NCBI GenBank assembly: GCA_964293815.1 | Contig: CAXYYC010000021.1 | Location: 1-44,506, forward strand | Direction of reading: 5' to 3' | From: CTSOIL-112 sp964293815 | Lineage (GTDB): Bacteria > Pseudomonadota > Gammaproteobacteria > Burkholderiales > Burkholderiaceae | DNA length: 44,506 nucleotides | The notes under the pieces: model-generated | Told to the model about the DNA's origin: nothing | Database searches by the model: none | The model's input: the letters and a program-made list of their open reading frames with translations, nothing else | In this document: positions 7,562 through 16,807 of the stretch, in pieces | Numbering within the stretch: position 1 is the first letter of the stretch | How the letters are laid out: each line of letters starts with the position of its first letter | Program-made: the position numbers and the translations under genes

Positions 7562-8848
7562 ATGTTAGACATACAATTATTGCGTAAAGATATTGACTCA
7601 GTGGCTCGCCGTTTACACACGCGCGGCTTTGAATTGGACACCAACGTGTTTAACGCGCTCGAAGCGCAACGCAAAGCGATTCAGGTGAAAACCGAGGAAT
7701 TGCAATCTCAGCGCAATAAATTGTCCAAAGAAATCGGCGTGCGCAAAGCGCAAAAATTAGACGCATCGGATGTGATGGCGCAGGTTGCCGGTATCGGTGA
7801 TGAGTTAAAAGCCTCTGCCGAGCAATTGGAACAGATTCAAGTACAAATGCGCGACCTGCTATTGAGCATGCCAAATCTGCCACATGAATCGGTACCGGTT
7901 GGCGCGGATGAAAACGAGAATCAAGAAGTGGCGCGCTGGGGCGACACGCGCACGTTTGATTTTGAGGTGAAAGACCACGTCGCATTGGGCGAAAACCTCG
8001 GTATGCTGGATTTTGACATGGCAGGGAAATTGACCGGCTCGCGTTTTAGTTTCATGCGTGGCGGTTTGGCGCGCCTGCACCGCGCATTGGCGCAGTTCAT
8101 GCTGGACACCCACACCACGCAACACGGTTACACCGAGTGCTACACGCCCTATATGGTCAACGCCGACAGCCTGTACGGCACGGGGCAACTACCAAAATTC
8201 AAAGACGATTTATTTTGGGCGACCAAAGGCGGTGGCGAAGATGCGCGCGAGTTATACCTGATCCCGACCTCCGAAGTACCTTTGACCAATACTGTGCGTG
8301 ACTGCATCGTCGAAGCCGATCAATTACCGATCAAACTCACCGCGCAAACACCGTGCTTCCGTTCCGAAGCCGGTTCTGCCGGACGTGACACACGCGGCAT
8401 GATTCGCCAGCACCAATTTGAAAAAGTTGAAATGGTGCAAATCGTCCACCCTGAGCAATCCTACGCAGCGCTGGAGGAAATGCGCGGCCATGCCGAAAAA
8501 ATCCTGCAAATGCTCGAATTGCCCTACCGCGTGGTTGCCTTGTGTACCGGTGACATTGGCTTTGGCGCGGCCAAAACCTATGATCTCGAAGTCTGGGTTC
8601 CGTCACAAAACACCTACCGCGAGATTTCCAGCCTTTCCAATTGCGAAGCCTTCCAAGCCCAACGCATGCAAGCCCGTTTCCGCAATGAATCGGGCAAGCC
8701 TGAATTGCTTCATACACTCAATGGCTCGGGTTTGGCCGTTGGTCGCACCTTGGTCGCCCTGCTTGAAAACCACCAGCAAGCCGACGGCTCCATCAAAATT
8801 CCGGCGGCACTGCAACCGTATATGGGCGGATTGACCGAATTGCGTTGA
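7562..8848 (+). CDS. serS: Seryl-tRNA synthetase
   Basis: Class II aminoacyl-tRNA synthetase that charges tRNA-Ser and tRNA-Sec with serine in the cytosol. It has 428 residues, the normal length. The N-terminal helical arm that grips the long tRNA variable stem covers about 1-100. The serine-binding TSE triad is at 236-238, motif 2 (FRSEAGSAGRDTRGM and on) at 266-291 and motif 3 (GSGLAVGRTLVALLENHQ) at 388-405. The Shine-Dalgarno before ATG is weak. The gene is divergent from dcd and is followed by a weak terminator hairpin before the export operon. Confidence 0.98.
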   Translation: MLDIQLLRKDIDSVARRLHTRGFELDTNVFNALEAQRKAIQVKTEELQSQRNKLSKEIGVRKAQKLDASDVMAQVAGIGDELKASAEQLEQIQVQMRDLLLSMPNLPHESVPVGADENENQEVARWGDTRTFDFEVKDHVALGENLGMLDFDMAGKLTGSRFSFMRGGLARLHRALAQFMLDTHTTQHGYTECYTPYMVNADSLYGTGQLPKFKDDLFWATKGGGEDARELYLIPTSEVPLTNTVRDCIVEADQLPIKLTAQTPCFRSEAGSAGRDTRGMIRQHQFEKVEMVQIVHPEQSYAALEEMRGHAEKILQMLELPYRVVALCTGDIGFGAAKTYDLEVWVPSQNTYREISSLSNCEAFQAQRMQARFRNESGKPELLHTLNGSGLAVGRTLVALLENHQQADGSIKIPAALQPYMGGLTELR

Positions 8849-8881
8849 GTTTGGTTGATGATGGATTGTTAAATTGTGCAG

Positions 8882-8916
8882 CACATTGAGCGATTTGTGT
8901 GTCAATGTGTCTTTTT
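8882..8916 (+). terminator. Probable weak terminator of serS
   Basis: An 8-bp perfect stem CACATTGA / TCAATGTG (8882-8889 with 8902-8909), a 12-base loop, followed by TCTTTTTC. It lies 33 bases past the serS stop. The stem is A+T-rich, so termination may be partial. Confidence 0.5.
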
Positions 8917-9027
8917 CAGCACGATTTTGGTGTCGTTTGGCTGTCCGTCACACTCGGTTTAAGCACGAGCGTTCTTTTTATTGGATAATGACAGCTTGTT
9001 ATTACTTTTTGCAGCGAAACGCCACCA

Positions 9028-10689
9028 ATGCCTAAATACGCTTTTTCCAACCGATTGAAGACCACTTGGTCTATTTGGCCTCTGTGTCTCAGCGCGACGC
9101 TGTTGACCCACAGTTTGAGTTGCGCCGCACAAACCACGCAAATCAACCAATCCACGCTCGAATCGAGCGATACAGCACCAATAACGCAAACAGCAGCCAA
9201 CAGCGAGATTAATGACGCACCGAACAACCAACTGAGCAGCACGCTTAAGCGCACATCTGGCGGCTCTCTTGATTTTGTCAGCGCAGTCAGTCAAATGACG
9301 GAGCATTCGCCCAAACTCGCTGCGGCCAAGGCTGAACTACACAGCAAACAACTGCAAAGTGACGCGGCCAAATGGCTTGGCGGGCCGAATGTCATTTTGT
9401 CCGCCAGCGTGAATAAATACAACCTGAGCTACGACGTAGACCTGACCGAGGCGAAGCAATTGGCGATTCAATCCGGCTCATCCATTGTGATTCCGGGTAT
9501 GCCGAATTTAGGCGCGATGCTACCGCATCTGATTCCAAATGATTTGACACTCAATGCCAAAGGCCAAACCACCAGTAAAAACGCCCTGCTGTTCTGGCCG
9601 GTATTCACCGGTGGCAAAATTCACGCGGCCAAAGGTCTGCTCGCCGCGCGTGCGGACGAAGCACAAGCCGATGCCACCATGGTAGAGGATGAACTCTACG
9701 TCACGCTGGTGCAGCGCTATTTCGGTGCGCAGTTGGCGCATGTCGCGCTCGATTTGCGTAAAGCAGCCGTCAATACCATTTCGGCGCACGACCACACCGC
9801 CGAGCGGATGTTGCAAGAAGGCTTGATTTCCAACGCCGAGCGCCTGCGCGCCAAAGTGTCACTGGAGGATGCGAAACGCCAACAAGAAAAAGCGGCCAAT
9901 GATGCAGAACTGGCCAATATTGCCCTGCAACGCTTATTACAAAGCAGCGAAACCGTGCAACCAAGCACACCGATTTTCGTGCTCTCACGTCCCTTGCAAG
10001 CGCTGGATCATTTTCAAAATCTGGCGCTGCACAATCACCCAGGTTTGGCCAAAGTCTCTGCGAAAAAAACTCAGGCCGAGCGTCTATTGGACGTTGAAAA
10101 AGGACGCTACCTACCTTCGGTCAGTGTCTACGGCGCACACGAGTTGTCCACCCACAATCCCTCGTGGGTGGCGGGTGTGAGCGCGAGCTGGACGCTGTGG
10201 AGCGGACTGGATCGCCAGCGCATGGCGCAGTCTGCGGAGCAACAGGTCATGCAGGCCAATTACAGCGACGCACAGGTGCGTGAAGACATTTTATTATTGG
10301 TTGAAAAAAACTGGCGCGCGACCGAAAACGCCCGTACCGCCTATCTCGCATTGAACGCGAATATTGATTTGGCGAAAGAACTCGTGCGCCTGCAACGCAG
10401 CAGCGTGCGCGAAGGCTTAGCGACTGTGCCCGACTTAATGACCGCAGAAACCCAGTATTTTCAAGCGCTGACCGAGCAAGCCAAAGCGGGCAACGACTAT
10501 GTGCAGGCGCTGGTGCAGTTGCTCGATAGTTGCGGCACGCCTGACGCCTTCACCGATTATGCTGCGCGTGCCGACGTGCGTTTGCGTGCGGATACATTGA
10601 ACAAAGCCGCGCCGCTTGCGACCAATAAAGCCACAGCAAAAACCGCAAAACCGGTCAACAAGGCCAAGCGCACCTTAGCCCAGCCATAA
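9028..10689 (+). CDS. TolC-type outer-membrane efflux protein
   Basis: Outer-membrane channel of a tripartite exporter, 553 residues. The N terminus is an export signal (hydrophobic about 15-31, cleavage likely after SCAA); the -1 cysteine region is not a good lipobox. About 50 Ser/Thr/Gln-rich residues follow, then two OEP repeats with long amphipathic Ala/Glu/Gln helices, the family's coiled-coil tunnel. WPVFTGGK in the first repeat and the matching SWTLWSGLDR in the second are at the beta-barrel turns. A lysine- and alanine-rich tail ends the protein. The start has a weak ribosome site. It heads a plus-strand operon with the adaptor and two permeases, which sets its role. Confidence 0.9.
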   Translation: MPKYAFSNRLKTTWSIWPLCLSATLLTHSLSCAAQTTQINQSTLESSDTAPITQTAANSEINDAPNNQLSSTLKRTSGGSLDFVSAVSQMTEHSPKLAAAKAELHSKQLQSDAAKWLGGPNVILSASVNKYNLSYDVDLTEAKQLAIQSGSSIVIPGMPNLGAMLPHLIPNDLTLNAKGQTTSKNALLFWPVFTGGKIHAAKGLLAARADEAQADATMVEDELYVTLVQRYFGAQLAHVALDLRKAAVNTISAHDHTAERMLQEGLISNAERLRAKVSLEDAKRQQEKAANDAELANIALQRLLQSSETVQPSTPIFVLSRPLQALDHFQNLALHNHPGLAKVSAKKTQAERLLDVEKGRYLPSVSVYGAHELSTHNPSWVAGVSASWTLWSGLDRQRMAQSAEQQVMQANYSDAQVREDILLLVEKNWRATENARTAYLALNANIDLAKELVRLQRSSVREGLATVPDLMTAETQYFQALTEQAKAGNDYVQALVQLLDSCGTPDAFTDYAARADVRLRADTLNKAAPLATNKATAKTAKPVNKAKRTLAQP

Positions 10690-10717
10690 CACCGACACAA
10701 TAGACACAGGATGAACC

Positions 10718-11710
10718 ATGAATAAGAAACAGCAAATTTCCGCACTGGCACTCGTTGCCCTGATTCTATTGGTGATTATCGCCGGCGTCTGGCTGTCTGC
10801 ACGCAAACAGCCGCTGGTGATTCAAGGCCAAATGGACGCACAGCAGACCGATATTGCCGCCAAAATCTCAGGGCGCATTGGCAAAATTTTGGTACATGAA
10901 GGCGAAACCATTGACGTTGGCACGCCCCTGATTGAGATGAACACACCGGAAATCTCTGCCAAAATAGAGCAAGCGCAAGCCGCGCAACAAGCCGCCGAAG
11001 CAGTGGCACAAAAAGCGCAAAATGGCGCGCGCCCGCAAGAGGTTGAAATGGCACGCGCGAATTGGCAACGCGCCCAAGCCGCCGCTGATTTGGCGCAAAC
11101 CAGCTATCGCCGCGTAGACAATTTGGCGCGTGAAGGTCTGATCTCACGCCAAAAACGCGACGAGGCCTACACCAACTACATCGCGGCGCAAAAGCAAGCC
11201 GAAGCGGCCAAAGCACAATACGACATGGCCTACAGCGGCGCACGCAGTGAGGATAAAGCCGCCGCCGAAGCACAAGCCAAACAAGTGTCCGCCGTGGTGA
11301 AAGAAGTCGAAGTTGCCCAAAACGAGGCCAATCTGCGCAGCCCGATCAAAGGCGAAGTCGCCGATGTGATTGCCAAAGTGGGGGAAATCGTACCGCAAGG
11401 CGTACCCATCGTCACCCTGACCGATTTGAACGATCAATGGGTGGTCTTGAATGTGCGCGAAGACGTGGTTCAAAAATTTGCCATCGGTCAAGAATTCACC
11501 GGCGAATTGCCTGCATTGACCGAAAACGGCAAACCGATCAAAGCGCAGTTCAAAGTGTACGCCAGCTCAGTTTTACCCGATTTTGCTACATGGCGCGCAA
11601 CGCGCAACAACAGTGGTTTTGACATGCGCACCTTTGAAATCAAAGCGCGCCCCGCCCAACCGATTGCGCATGTGCGTCCGGGCATGAGCGTATTGGTGAC
11701 GGTTGAGTAA
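10718..11710 (+). CDS. HlyD/MFP-family periplasmic adaptor
   Basis: Membrane-fusion protein linking an inner-membrane exporter to TolC, 330 residues. One membrane anchor lies at about 8-27. Split lipoyl (biotinyl-like) halves are at about 40-75 and 205-235, with an Ala/Gln-rich coiled-coil hairpin (about 78-200) between and a beta-barrel (about 235-330) ending in RPGMSVLVTVE. This layout is that of YbhG/YhiI-type adaptors. AGGA lies 6 bases before ATG. It follows the TolC gene by 28 bases and ends 8 bases before the first permease, so the four genes form one operon. Confidence 0.92.
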   Translation: MNKKQQISALALVALILLVIIAGVWLSARKQPLVIQGQMDAQQTDIAAKISGRIGKILVHEGETIDVGTPLIEMNTPEISAKIEQAQAAQQAAEAVAQKAQNGARPQEVEMARANWQRAQAAADLAQTSYRRVDNLAREGLISRQKRDEAYTNYIAAQKQAEAAKAQYDMAYSGARSEDKAAAEAQAKQVSAVVKEVEVAQNEANLRSPIKGEVADVIAKVGEIVPQGVPIVTLTDLNDQWVVLNVREDVVQKFAIGQEFTGELPALTENGKPIKAQFKVYASSVLPDFATWRATRNNSGFDMRTFEIKARPAQPIAHVRPGMSVLVTVE

Positions 11711-11718
11711 CGCTGATT

Positions 11719-12930
11719 ATGCGCCGACTTCTGCATATCTTTCGCCGCAGCGCCTCGTTGGAGTGGCGCTATTTGGGACAGCATGGCTGGGATCGCACCA
11801 TGCTGATCTGGATTCCATTGGCGACAGTCATGTTGATGTGGTGGATTTTTTCCAATGCGCAAATCACCCACCTACCAATCGGCGTATGGGATCAAGATCA
11901 CAGCACACCGTCGCGCCAATTGGTGCGCTATCTCAATGCGACCCCGGGTATACAAGTGGTGCAGTATTATGACAACGCCAGCGCCGCCGAACAGGCGATG
12001 GATGCGGTGGATGTCTATGGCGTGGTGGTCATTCCGCAGGATTTTGCGGCGAAGTTGAAAACCGGACATGCCGCCCCTGTCGCCCTGCAAGTGAATGCAC
12101 AATTCGGCACGCATTCCAGTCAAATTCAAAACAGCGTTCAGCGCGTCGTCGGCACATTCTCTGCGGGTGTGGAGATCAAGGCTCGCAATAAGCGCGGGCA
12201 AAATCTGCAACAGGCGAAAGATACATTCACGCCGATTCGCGCCGCGACCGTGAGCCTGTTTAATTTGTCTACTAATTATCAGCAAACCTTGGCGTCCACC
12301 ATGATTCCCGCGCTGTTGCATATTTTGGCGATGACTGCGGGTGCTTACGCCATTGGCCGTGAAATCCGTGATCACAATCTGGGCGCGTGGATACATCATG
12401 CTTGCGAATACGCCCATCCAGACACATCGCCCCGCTTTTGGGATGTGGTGTTTGCACTCAATGGTAAATTGCTGTGGTCGATGCTTTCCTTCACCGTTTG
12501 GGCGGCGATCACACTCGCGCTGTCCACGCGCTCACATCAGGCGAACATGCTCTCATGGCTCGCGAGTTTCGTGGGTATTTGGCTGATGATGCTGGTCTCA
12601 TTGTGGATGGGCGTGATTGTCACCACACTCAGTATGTCGCTGCGCATGGGCTTGTCCATGACTGGATTCATCACTGCCCCAGCATTTGCCTTTGCCGGTG
12701 TCGGCTTTCCAACGTTCGCCATGCCTATTGGTGCGCGTATCTGGGCTAATCTATTGCCACTGACGCATTACCTCAAACTGCAAATTACTCAATTACAGAT
12801 GAATGCGCCGTTTTGGTGGGCGATTCCATCATTGTTTGGCTTTACGCTCACGGTAGTCATTTTATTGCTGTTAAGCAGCGCATTGACCTTGCGCGTACTC
12901 AAACAACCCGAACGCTGGGGAGCGCGCTGA
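11719..12930 (+). CDS. ABC-2 type permease, first copy
   Basis: Inner-membrane protein of 403 residues with the YhhJ/YbhR-like ABC-2 plan: one helix (about 28-45), a large periplasmic domain (about 46-190), then five helices (about 192-212, 251-268, 279-305, 312-330, 372-392). The family motif after helix 1 reads DQDHSTPSR (58-66). No Walker A, signature or Walker B sequence is present, so it is a permease only. It overlaps the next gene by one base (TGATG), showing tight translational coupling. With the TolC and HlyD genes it should form an exporter, but no ATPase gene is adjacent. Confidence 0.88.
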   Translation: MRRLLHIFRRSASLEWRYLGQHGWDRTMLIWIPLATVMLMWWIFSNAQITHLPIGVWDQDHSTPSRQLVRYLNATPGIQVVQYYDNASAAEQAMDAVDVYGVVVIPQDFAAKLKTGHAAPVALQVNAQFGTHSSQIQNSVQRVVGTFSAGVEIKARNKRGQNLQQAKDTFTPIRAATVSLFNLSTNYQQTLASTMIPALLHILAMTAGAYAIGREIRDHNLGAWIHHACEYAHPDTSPRFWDVVFALNGKLLWSMLSFTVWAAITLALSTRSHQANMLSWLASFVGIWLMMLVSLWMGVIVTTLSMSLRMGLSMTGFITAPAFAFAGVGFPTFAMPIGARIWANLLPLTHYLKLQITQLQMNAPFWWAIPSLFGFTLTVVILLLLSSALTLRVLKQPERWGAR

Positions 12931-14096
12931 TGAAGCCAGATGCGTTCAATCACGCCTTCCGCACAGGTTTTTGGCAAACCCTGCACGCGGTGATGCGCGA
13001 CAAAGGTGCGATTTTATTGCTCGTAATCGCACCCTTGCTCTACGGTTTTTTCTATCCGTGGCCGTACAGTACCGCTGTTGCACAGCAAGTACCCGTTGGC
13101 ATTGTCGATCATGACAACAGCACTCTGTCGCGCCAAATCATTCGCTACGCCAGCGCCAGCCCGCGATTGTCTGTGCAGGTTTTGAGCGATGAGCAAGCCG
13201 CACAATTCGCCCTATGGCGCGGTCAAATCGATGCCTACATGGTTATCCCCGATTCGCTCAAACACGATGTGGTGATGCGCCAACCCGTCAGCGTGAGCAT
13301 TGAAGGCAACGGCAGCTATCTACTTTTGAATAAAGAAGCGCTTACTGGCCTATCAGAAGCCGTCGGAACGATTTCTGCCGGTATTGAAATTCGCCAATAC
13401 ATGGCCGCTGGTATGAGCAAGAGCCAAGCAAAGATCGCACAAAATCCCGTTCCATTGCTCACACAGGCGCTGTACAACCCGTCACAAGGGTACGGCAGCT
13501 ACATCGTGCCTGCCGTCGCCCTACTCATTTTGCAACAAACCCTGCTCATGGGCACTGCGTTGATTATCGGCACTTGGGTCGAACAAGGAAAAGCGCGCGC
13601 ATCCGCACAAACATGGGCCGGACGGGTGTTTGCACTATCATGTTTCGGCTGGCTCAACGGCCTGATCTACTTCAGCTGGATATTCACGCTACAAGGTTAC
13701 ACCCACGGTGCTAATTGGACTGGTGCATTTCTGCTGGCGTTGATTTTCGCTCCCGTTATTGCTTCAATTGGCTGTGTGTTTGGCATGTGGTTCAAACAGC
13801 GTGAGCGCGGTATGCAAATTTTGCTGTTCAGCTCATTACCCATGTTTTTCCTGAGTGGATTCACATGGCCAACCGAAGCACTACCGCAATTATTGCAATA
13901 TGTGCGCTGGCTACTGCCAAGCACACCGGCAATTGAAGCCTCTATTCGCTTTAACCAAATCGGCACCAGCCTATCGCAGGCATGGTATTTGTTGGCCATA
14001 CTTGCCCTAATGGGCATACTGAACTACATTTTCCTGTGTTATATCGGTCGCATTCGAGCAAGCGTCTCATCTGCATCAGCAACGAACGAGCAATAA
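12930..14096 (+). CDS. ABC-2 type permease, second copy
   Basis: A second ABC-2 permease of 388 residues with the same plan: helix 1 at about 25-43, motif DHDNSTLSR (60-68), a periplasmic domain to about 188, and helices at about 190-214, 233-254, 265-286, 295-313 and 351-371. The two permeases are clearly related but divergent, and probably form a heterodimer. The start is the ATG overlapping the previous stop, with GGGGAG 8 bases before it; the frame is open further upstream but inside the previous gene. I see no convincing terminator after it, and the next transcript is the tRNA cluster with its own promoter. Confidence 0.87.
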   Translation: MKPDAFNHAFRTGFWQTLHAVMRDKGAILLLVIAPLLYGFFYPWPYSTAVAQQVPVGIVDHDNSTLSRQIIRYASASPRLSVQVLSDEQAAQFALWRGQIDAYMVIPDSLKHDVVMRQPVSVSIEGNGSYLLLNKEALTGLSEAVGTISAGIEIRQYMAAGMSKSQAKIAQNPVPLLTQALYNPSQGYGSYIVPAVALLILQQTLLMGTALIIGTWVEQGKARASAQTWAGRVFALSCFGWLNGLIYFSWIFTLQGYTHGANWTGAFLLALIFAPVIASIGCVFGMWFKQRERGMQILLFSSLPMFFLSGFTWPTEALPQLLQYVRWLLPSTPAIEASIRFNQIGTSLSQAWYLLAILALMGILNYIFLCYIGRIRASVSSASATNEQ

Positions 14097-14188
14097 TTGA
14101 GCTGTGATAATACAATGTTGCTTTAAGCACAATGTCGCTTTAAACCGAAATAATGTGCGCAGAATCCACATTTTTTCTCAAAAAGCAC

Positions 14189-14217
14189 TTGAACAAAACC
14201 ATTAATTACGGCATAAT
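14189..14217 (+). promoter_or_regulatory. Promoter of the tRNA cluster
   Basis: TTGAAC (14189-14194), 17-base spacer, CATAAT (14212-14217). It predicts a start near 14224, about 43 bases before tRNA-Ala, which is sensible for a processed tRNA precursor. Confidence 0.7.
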
Positions 14218-14266
14218 TGCAATTCTTCGCAGTTAGTAAGTATTGCGAGCAGAATCAAAGAGATTC

Positions 14267-14342
<76 letters not shown>

Positions 14343-14367
14343 AAAAGAATTTTTAGCAGTACATTAG

Positions 14368-14443
14368 GCTCCCATCGTCTAGAGGCCTAGGACACCGCCC
14401 TTTCACGGCGGTAACACCGGTTCGAATCCGGTTGGGAGTGCCA
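14368..14443 (+). tRNA. tRNA-Glu (anticodon TTC), copy 1
   Basis: A 76-base cloverleaf with encoded CCA. The acceptor GCTCCCA pairs with TGGGAGT (terminal G-T), the anticodon arm CCGCC-CTTTCAC-GGCGG gives TTC, and the T-arm is ACCGG-TTCGAAT-CCGGT. The discriminator base is G. It closely follows the bacterial tRNA-Glu pattern. Confidence 0.96.
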
Positions 14444-14474
14444 AGTTTTATTGTTTTTCTTGCTGTTTCATTAG

Positions 14475-14550
14475 GCTCCCATCGTCTAGAGGCCTAGGAC
14501 ACCGCCCTTTCACGGCGGTAACACCGGTTCGAATCCGGTTGGGAGTGCCA
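14475..14550 (+). tRNA. tRNA-Glu (anticodon TTC), copy 2
   Basis: Identical in all 76 bases to the copy at 14368, with encoded CCA and anticodon TTC. It is followed seven bases later by the terminator stem. Confidence 0.96.
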
Positions 14551-14556
14551 GAATTT

Positions 14557-14597
14557 AAATCCACGTACTGAGTTCATCATACGTGGATTTTTTATTT
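14557..14597 (+). terminator. Terminator of the tRNA cluster
   Basis: An 11-bp perfect stem AAATCCACGTA / TACGTGGATTT (14557-14567 with 14580-14590), a 12-base loop and a following T-rich run. Confidence 0.85.
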
Positions 14598-14694
14598 ATC
14601 TGAACCTCAGAACCATCCGAGTATTATTGCTTAACACTTTTATTCAACCAGATTTTCCTTTAAAATTCGGCAACACTCACTTCGGAATCCAATC

Positions 14695-15276
14695 ATGTGG
14701 TCAAAAATTTCACTCGCTATTTTCAAACTCATTGGCTGGAAAACCTATTACGAGCCTTTACCCGGCTCGCACGGCATTATTGTGGTTTATCCGCACACAT
14801 CCAATTGGGACTTTCCGCTGGGTGTTTTATGGAAATCCGTACACAAAGTCAGCCCGCGCTGGGTTGCAAAGGAATCCTTGTTCAAACCAGCGCCCGTTGG
14901 TTGGCTCATGCGCAAACTCGGTGGTATCGGCATCAAACGCGAAGGTAATTTGGATGTGGCGCAAAATTTGAAAAAGACCATGCTGGCCGAAGACAATTGC
15001 TGGTTGGTTATTGCGATCGAGGGTACACGCTCATACAAACCCTATATTCATCTGGGCTACTATTACATTGCCAAAGCAGCCAACGTACCGATTGGCTTGG
15101 CCAAATTCAACTACGAAACCAAAACAGTCAGCGTGAGCGACTATCGTCACGTCAAAGACACGATAGAAGAAGAAATTGAGCAACTGAAACTGGATTTTGC
15201 TGGGCATCGCGCCCGCTATCCTGAAAAGGCGGGCACTTTGGCTGTGCGTGATAAAAGAAACACGGGCAAAGAGTAG
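14695..15276 (+). CDS. PlsC-like lysophospholipid acyltransferase family protein
   Basis: Short acyltransferase of the 1-acylglycerol-3-phosphate acyltransferase superfamily, 193 residues. The catalytic HX4D motif is HTSNWD (H34 and D39), and a later block IEGTRS (about 108-113) matches the family's substrate-binding EGTR motif. The N-terminal hydrophobic stretch probably attaches it to the inner membrane. This short subfamily is common in proteobacteria alongside canonical PlsC, and its acceptor lipid is often unknown. The chosen start is the ATG leading into MWSKISLAIF. It has its own position between the tRNA terminator and the convergent eno gene. Confidence 0.85.
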   Translation: MWSKISLAIFKLIGWKTYYEPLPGSHGIIVVYPHTSNWDFPLGVLWKSVHKVSPRWVAKESLFKPAPVGWLMRKLGGIGIKREGNLDVAQNLKKTMLAEDNCWLVIAIEGTRSYKPYIHLGYYYIAKAANVPIGLAKFNYETKTVSVSDYRHVKDTIEEEIEQLKLDFAGHRARYPEKAGTLAVRDKRNTGKE

Positions 15277-15343
15277 GCTTCTTAACCTGTTGGTTAAATC
15301 CCTCGTAGCACCAATGTACGCGCTGTCATCGATAGCAGCATAC

Positions 15344-15372
15344 AAAAAAGGCTGGTTCAAACCAGCCTTTCT
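15344..15372 (-). terminator. Terminator of eno, shared with the convergent acyltransferase gene
   Basis: Stem AAAGGCTGG / CCAGCCTTT (9 bp) with a five-base loop. The minus-strand side continues into a strong run of T, so it serves eno best; the plus strand has TTTCTTG, a weaker tail for the acyltransferase gene. Confidence 0.8.
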
Positions 15373-15404
15373 TGCATTTCTTACCTTTCTTGTATCACAA
15401 CATA

Positions 15405-16691
15405 TTATTTCTTGATGTTGTAAAACGTGCTTTTGCCTGGATAGCTCACGGTTTCACCCAAAGCTTCTTCGATGCGCAACAATTGATTGTATTTGGCAAC
15501 ACGATCAGAACGCGACAAAGAACCGGTTTTGATTTGACCGGCATTCAAGCCAACTGCGATATCAGCGATGGTTGAATCCTCGGTTTCACCCGAACGATGC
15601 GAAATCACAGCGGTATAACCCGCGCGTTTGGCCATTTCGATCGCCGCGAAGGTTTCGGTCAATGTACCGATTTGATTGATCTTAATCAGGATTGAGTTGG
15701 CAATGCCTTTTTCAATGCCTTCTTTCAGAATTTTGGTGTTGGTCACGAATAAGTCATCGCCCACCAATTGGATTTTCTTGCCAAGGATTTCGGTCAAGTA
15801 TTTCCAACCGTCCCAGTCAGATTCATCCAAGCCGTCTTCAATCGTCACGATTGGGAATTTATCCACCAAGTTCGCCAAGTAGTCGGCCATTTCTTTGCTG
15901 CTCAAGCTCAGACCTTCGCCGGTCAATTCGTATTTACCATCTTTGTAGAACTCAGACGCCGCACAATCCAAACCGATCAAGACATCGTCGCCCATCGTAT
16001 AACCGGCCGCGCTGATCGCTTCACCGATGGTTGCCAAGCATTCTTCGTTCGATTTGAAATCAGGCGCAAAACCACCTTCATCACCGACTGCGGTATTCAT
16101 GCCTTTGTCGTGCAGAATTTTTTTCAGGTTGTGGAAAATTTCTGCGCCAGCGCGTAACGCTTCACGGAATGAGTCAAAGCCAACCGGTAAAATCATGAAC
16201 TCTTGGAAATTCAAATTGTTGTCCGCGTGTTCGCCACCATTAATGATATTCATCATCGGTACAGGCATTTGCATGGCACCTGAACCGCCAAAATAACGAT
16301 ACAACGGCAAACCGGCTTCTTGTGCAGACGCACGCGCCACGGCCATAGACACTGCCAACAAGGCATTCGCGCCCAGATTGGATTTATTGTCCGTACCGTC
16401 TAATTCGAGCAAGGTGCGGTCAATTAACGCTTGTTCTGAAGACTCCATACCGACCAAAGCATCGGCGATCACGGTATTGATGTTATTCACCGCTTTCAAA
16501 ACACCTTTACCCAAGTAACGACTTTTATCACCATCGCGCAGCTCGATGGCTTCGCGTGAACCTGTAGACGCACCAGATGGCACTGCTGCGCGCGCGCTCG
16601 CACCGGATTCCAACAAAACTTCGCATTCAACCGTGGGATTGCCACGAGAATCTAAAATCTCACGACCGACCATATCAATAATTGCACTCAT
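15405..16691 (-). CDS. eno: Enolase
   Basis: Glycolytic enzyme interconverting 2-phosphoglycerate and phosphoenolpyruvate; also a degradosome partner in some bacteria. It has 428 residues. The catalytic base pair E205 (GDEGGF) and K337 (LIKINQIGT), metal ligands D242, E285 and D312, and the SHRSGETED loop (364-372) are all present. GAGGAG lies 6 bases before ATG. It follows kdsA by 116 bases on the same strand. In many betaproteobacteria ftsB follows eno; here a terminator and a convergent gene follow instead. Confidence 0.98.
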   Translation of the reverse strand: MSAIIDMVGREILDSRGNPTVECEVLLESGASARAAVPSGASTGSREAIELRDGDKSRYLGKGVLKAVNNINTVIADALVGMESSEQALIDRTLLELDGTDNKSNLGANALLAVSMAVARASAQEAGLPLYRYFGGSGAMQMPVPMMNIINGGEHADNNLNFQEFMILPVGFDSFREALRAGAEIFHNLKKILHDKGMNTAVGDEGGFAPDFKSNEECLATIGEAISAAGYTMGDDVLIGLDCAASEFYKDGKYELTGEGLSLSSKEMADYLANLVDKFPIVTIEDGLDESDWDGWKYLTEILGKKIQLVGDDLFVTNTKILKEGIEKGIANSILIKINQIGTLTETFAAIEMAKRAGYTAVISHRSGETEDSTIADIAVGLNAGQIKTGSLSRSDRVAKYNQLLRIEEALGETVSYPGKSTFYNIKK

Positions 16692-16807
16692 TGCTTTCTC
16701 CTCAAATAAACCGAAAAACCAGACATTTTCTCAATGTCCACCCAAACTCATTAACACTATGTAATCGTTTACTCTACTGTACTCTGCTCACGCTCACATT
16801 TAAACCA

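Larger units (their letters stand above)
14362..14550 (+). repeat. Direct duplication of the tRNA-Glu unit
   Basis: Bases 14362-14443 and 14469-14550 are identical over 82 bases: six bases of leader (CATTAG) plus a whole tRNA-Glu with CCA. The copies are 107 bases apart, with a short unrelated spacer between. Confidence 0.9.

Noticed and set aside
9028..10689. Lipoprotein signal in the TolC-type protein (SLSC)
   Set aside because: The -3 and -1 residues do not fit the lipobox; a type I signal is more likely.
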